Source: Rhodospirillaceae bacterium
GTDB lineage: Bacteria; Pseudomonadota; Alphaproteobacteria; Rhodospirillales; Rhodospirillaceae
Direction of reading: 5' to 3'
Length of the DNA: 6,830 bases
Assembly: GCA_002691085.1 (NCBI GenBank)
Contig: NZGX01000042.1
Location: 1-6,830, forward strand
Position numbers and translations under genes: made by a program. Below the pieces are notes generated by a model. It was not told the DNA's origin. It ran no database searches and was given only the letters and a program-made list of their open reading frames with translations. Below are positions 6,680 to 6,830 of this stretch, in pieces (positions within the stretch are counted from its first letter, which is position 1; the number at the start of each line of letters is the position of its first letter).

Positions 6680-6830
6680 ATGTTTGGCACGTTCGAGAGA
6701 ATGATAGCAATTAGATACTTAAGGTCAAAAAGAAAAGAGGGCTTTGTTTCAATAATTGCTGGGTTCTCATTTATTGGTATTGGTTTGGGTGTTGCTACTT
6801 TAATTATAGTAATGTCAGTAATGAATGGTT
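6680..6830 (+). CDS. lolC: Lipoprotein-releasing ABC transporter permease LolC/LolE, N-terminal end (partial)
   Basis: The frame from ATG 6680 stays open to the window edge and gives 50 residues; the rest is outside. MFGTFERMIAIRYLRSKRKEG is the short cytoplasmic N-terminus, with the family's RYLR..R.EGF pattern. The hydrophobic helix that follows (about 23-47) contains GIGLGVATLIIVMSVMNG, almost diagnostic of LolC/LolE permeases. With the ATPase LolD these release outer-membrane lipoproteins from the inner membrane to the carrier LolA. An AGGA site at 6668-6671 lies eight bases before the start. Position just after proS fits alphaproteobacteria, where lolD usually comes next. With only the N-terminus visible I cannot separate LolC, LolE or a single fused-role (LolF-like) permease, so the symbol is a family-level choice. 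Confidence 0.9.
   Translation, partial: MFGTFERMIAIRYLRSKRKEGFVSIIAGFSFIGIGLGVATLIIVMSVMNG

Noticed and set aside
1..6830. A new defence, mobile or otherwise undescribed system
   Set aside because: Every gene belongs to a known housekeeping family with intact motifs in a known order. I saw no direct-repeat arrays, transposase, integrase, tRNA or composition break.

Overview
The window is a dense, single-strand block of housekeeping genes from an AT-rich bacterium (roughly one third GC by eye, not counted). All eight genes, two of them cut by the window edges, lie on the + strand. Gene content and order (nuoM-nuoN-birA-coaX-rnj-mce, then proS-lolC) follow a neighbourhood known from Alphaproteobacteria. 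Several protein details agree: a short prolyl-tRNA synthetase without the large editing insertion, a one-domain biotin ligase, a type III pantothenate kinase and an RNase J. The AT-rich codon use (mostly AGA/AGG arginine, many A/T third positions) and very short gaps suggest a streamlined, possibly marine or host-associated alphaproteobacterium. That last placement is inference; the sequence alone does not give a genus.

Layout: positions 1-188 hold the 3' end of nuoM, followed after one base by complete nuoN (190-1629), so the window opens at the end of the respiratory complex I operon. birA (1637-2380), coaX (2383-3159), rnj (3156-4835) and mce (4853-5257) follow with gaps of 7, 2, -4 and 17 bases, which looks like one transcription unit running on from nuo. 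An 84-base gap (5258-5341) is the only sizeable non-coding stretch and holds a clear inverted repeat. After it come proS (5342-6664) and, 15 bases later, the start of lolC (6680 to the window end).

How the genes work together: NuoM/NuoN are proton-pumping membrane subunits of NADH:quinone oxidoreductase. BirA attaches biotin to carboxylases, CoaX starts coenzyme A synthesis, and Mce epimerises methylmalonyl-CoA. These three could all feed the propionyl-CoA to succinyl-CoA route, where a biotin carboxylase makes the CoA ester that Mce uses. RNase J handles RNA decay and maturation, ProRS charges tRNA-Pro, and LolC belongs to the lipoprotein exporter of the inner membrane.

I found no mobile element, CRISPR array, tRNA, rRNA, toxin or defence gene, or unrecognised protein. 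This is an ordinary core-genome segment. The findings are modest: the inverted repeat in the mce-proS gap, the editing-deficient form of ProRS, and the functional logic of the birA-coaX-mce grouping.
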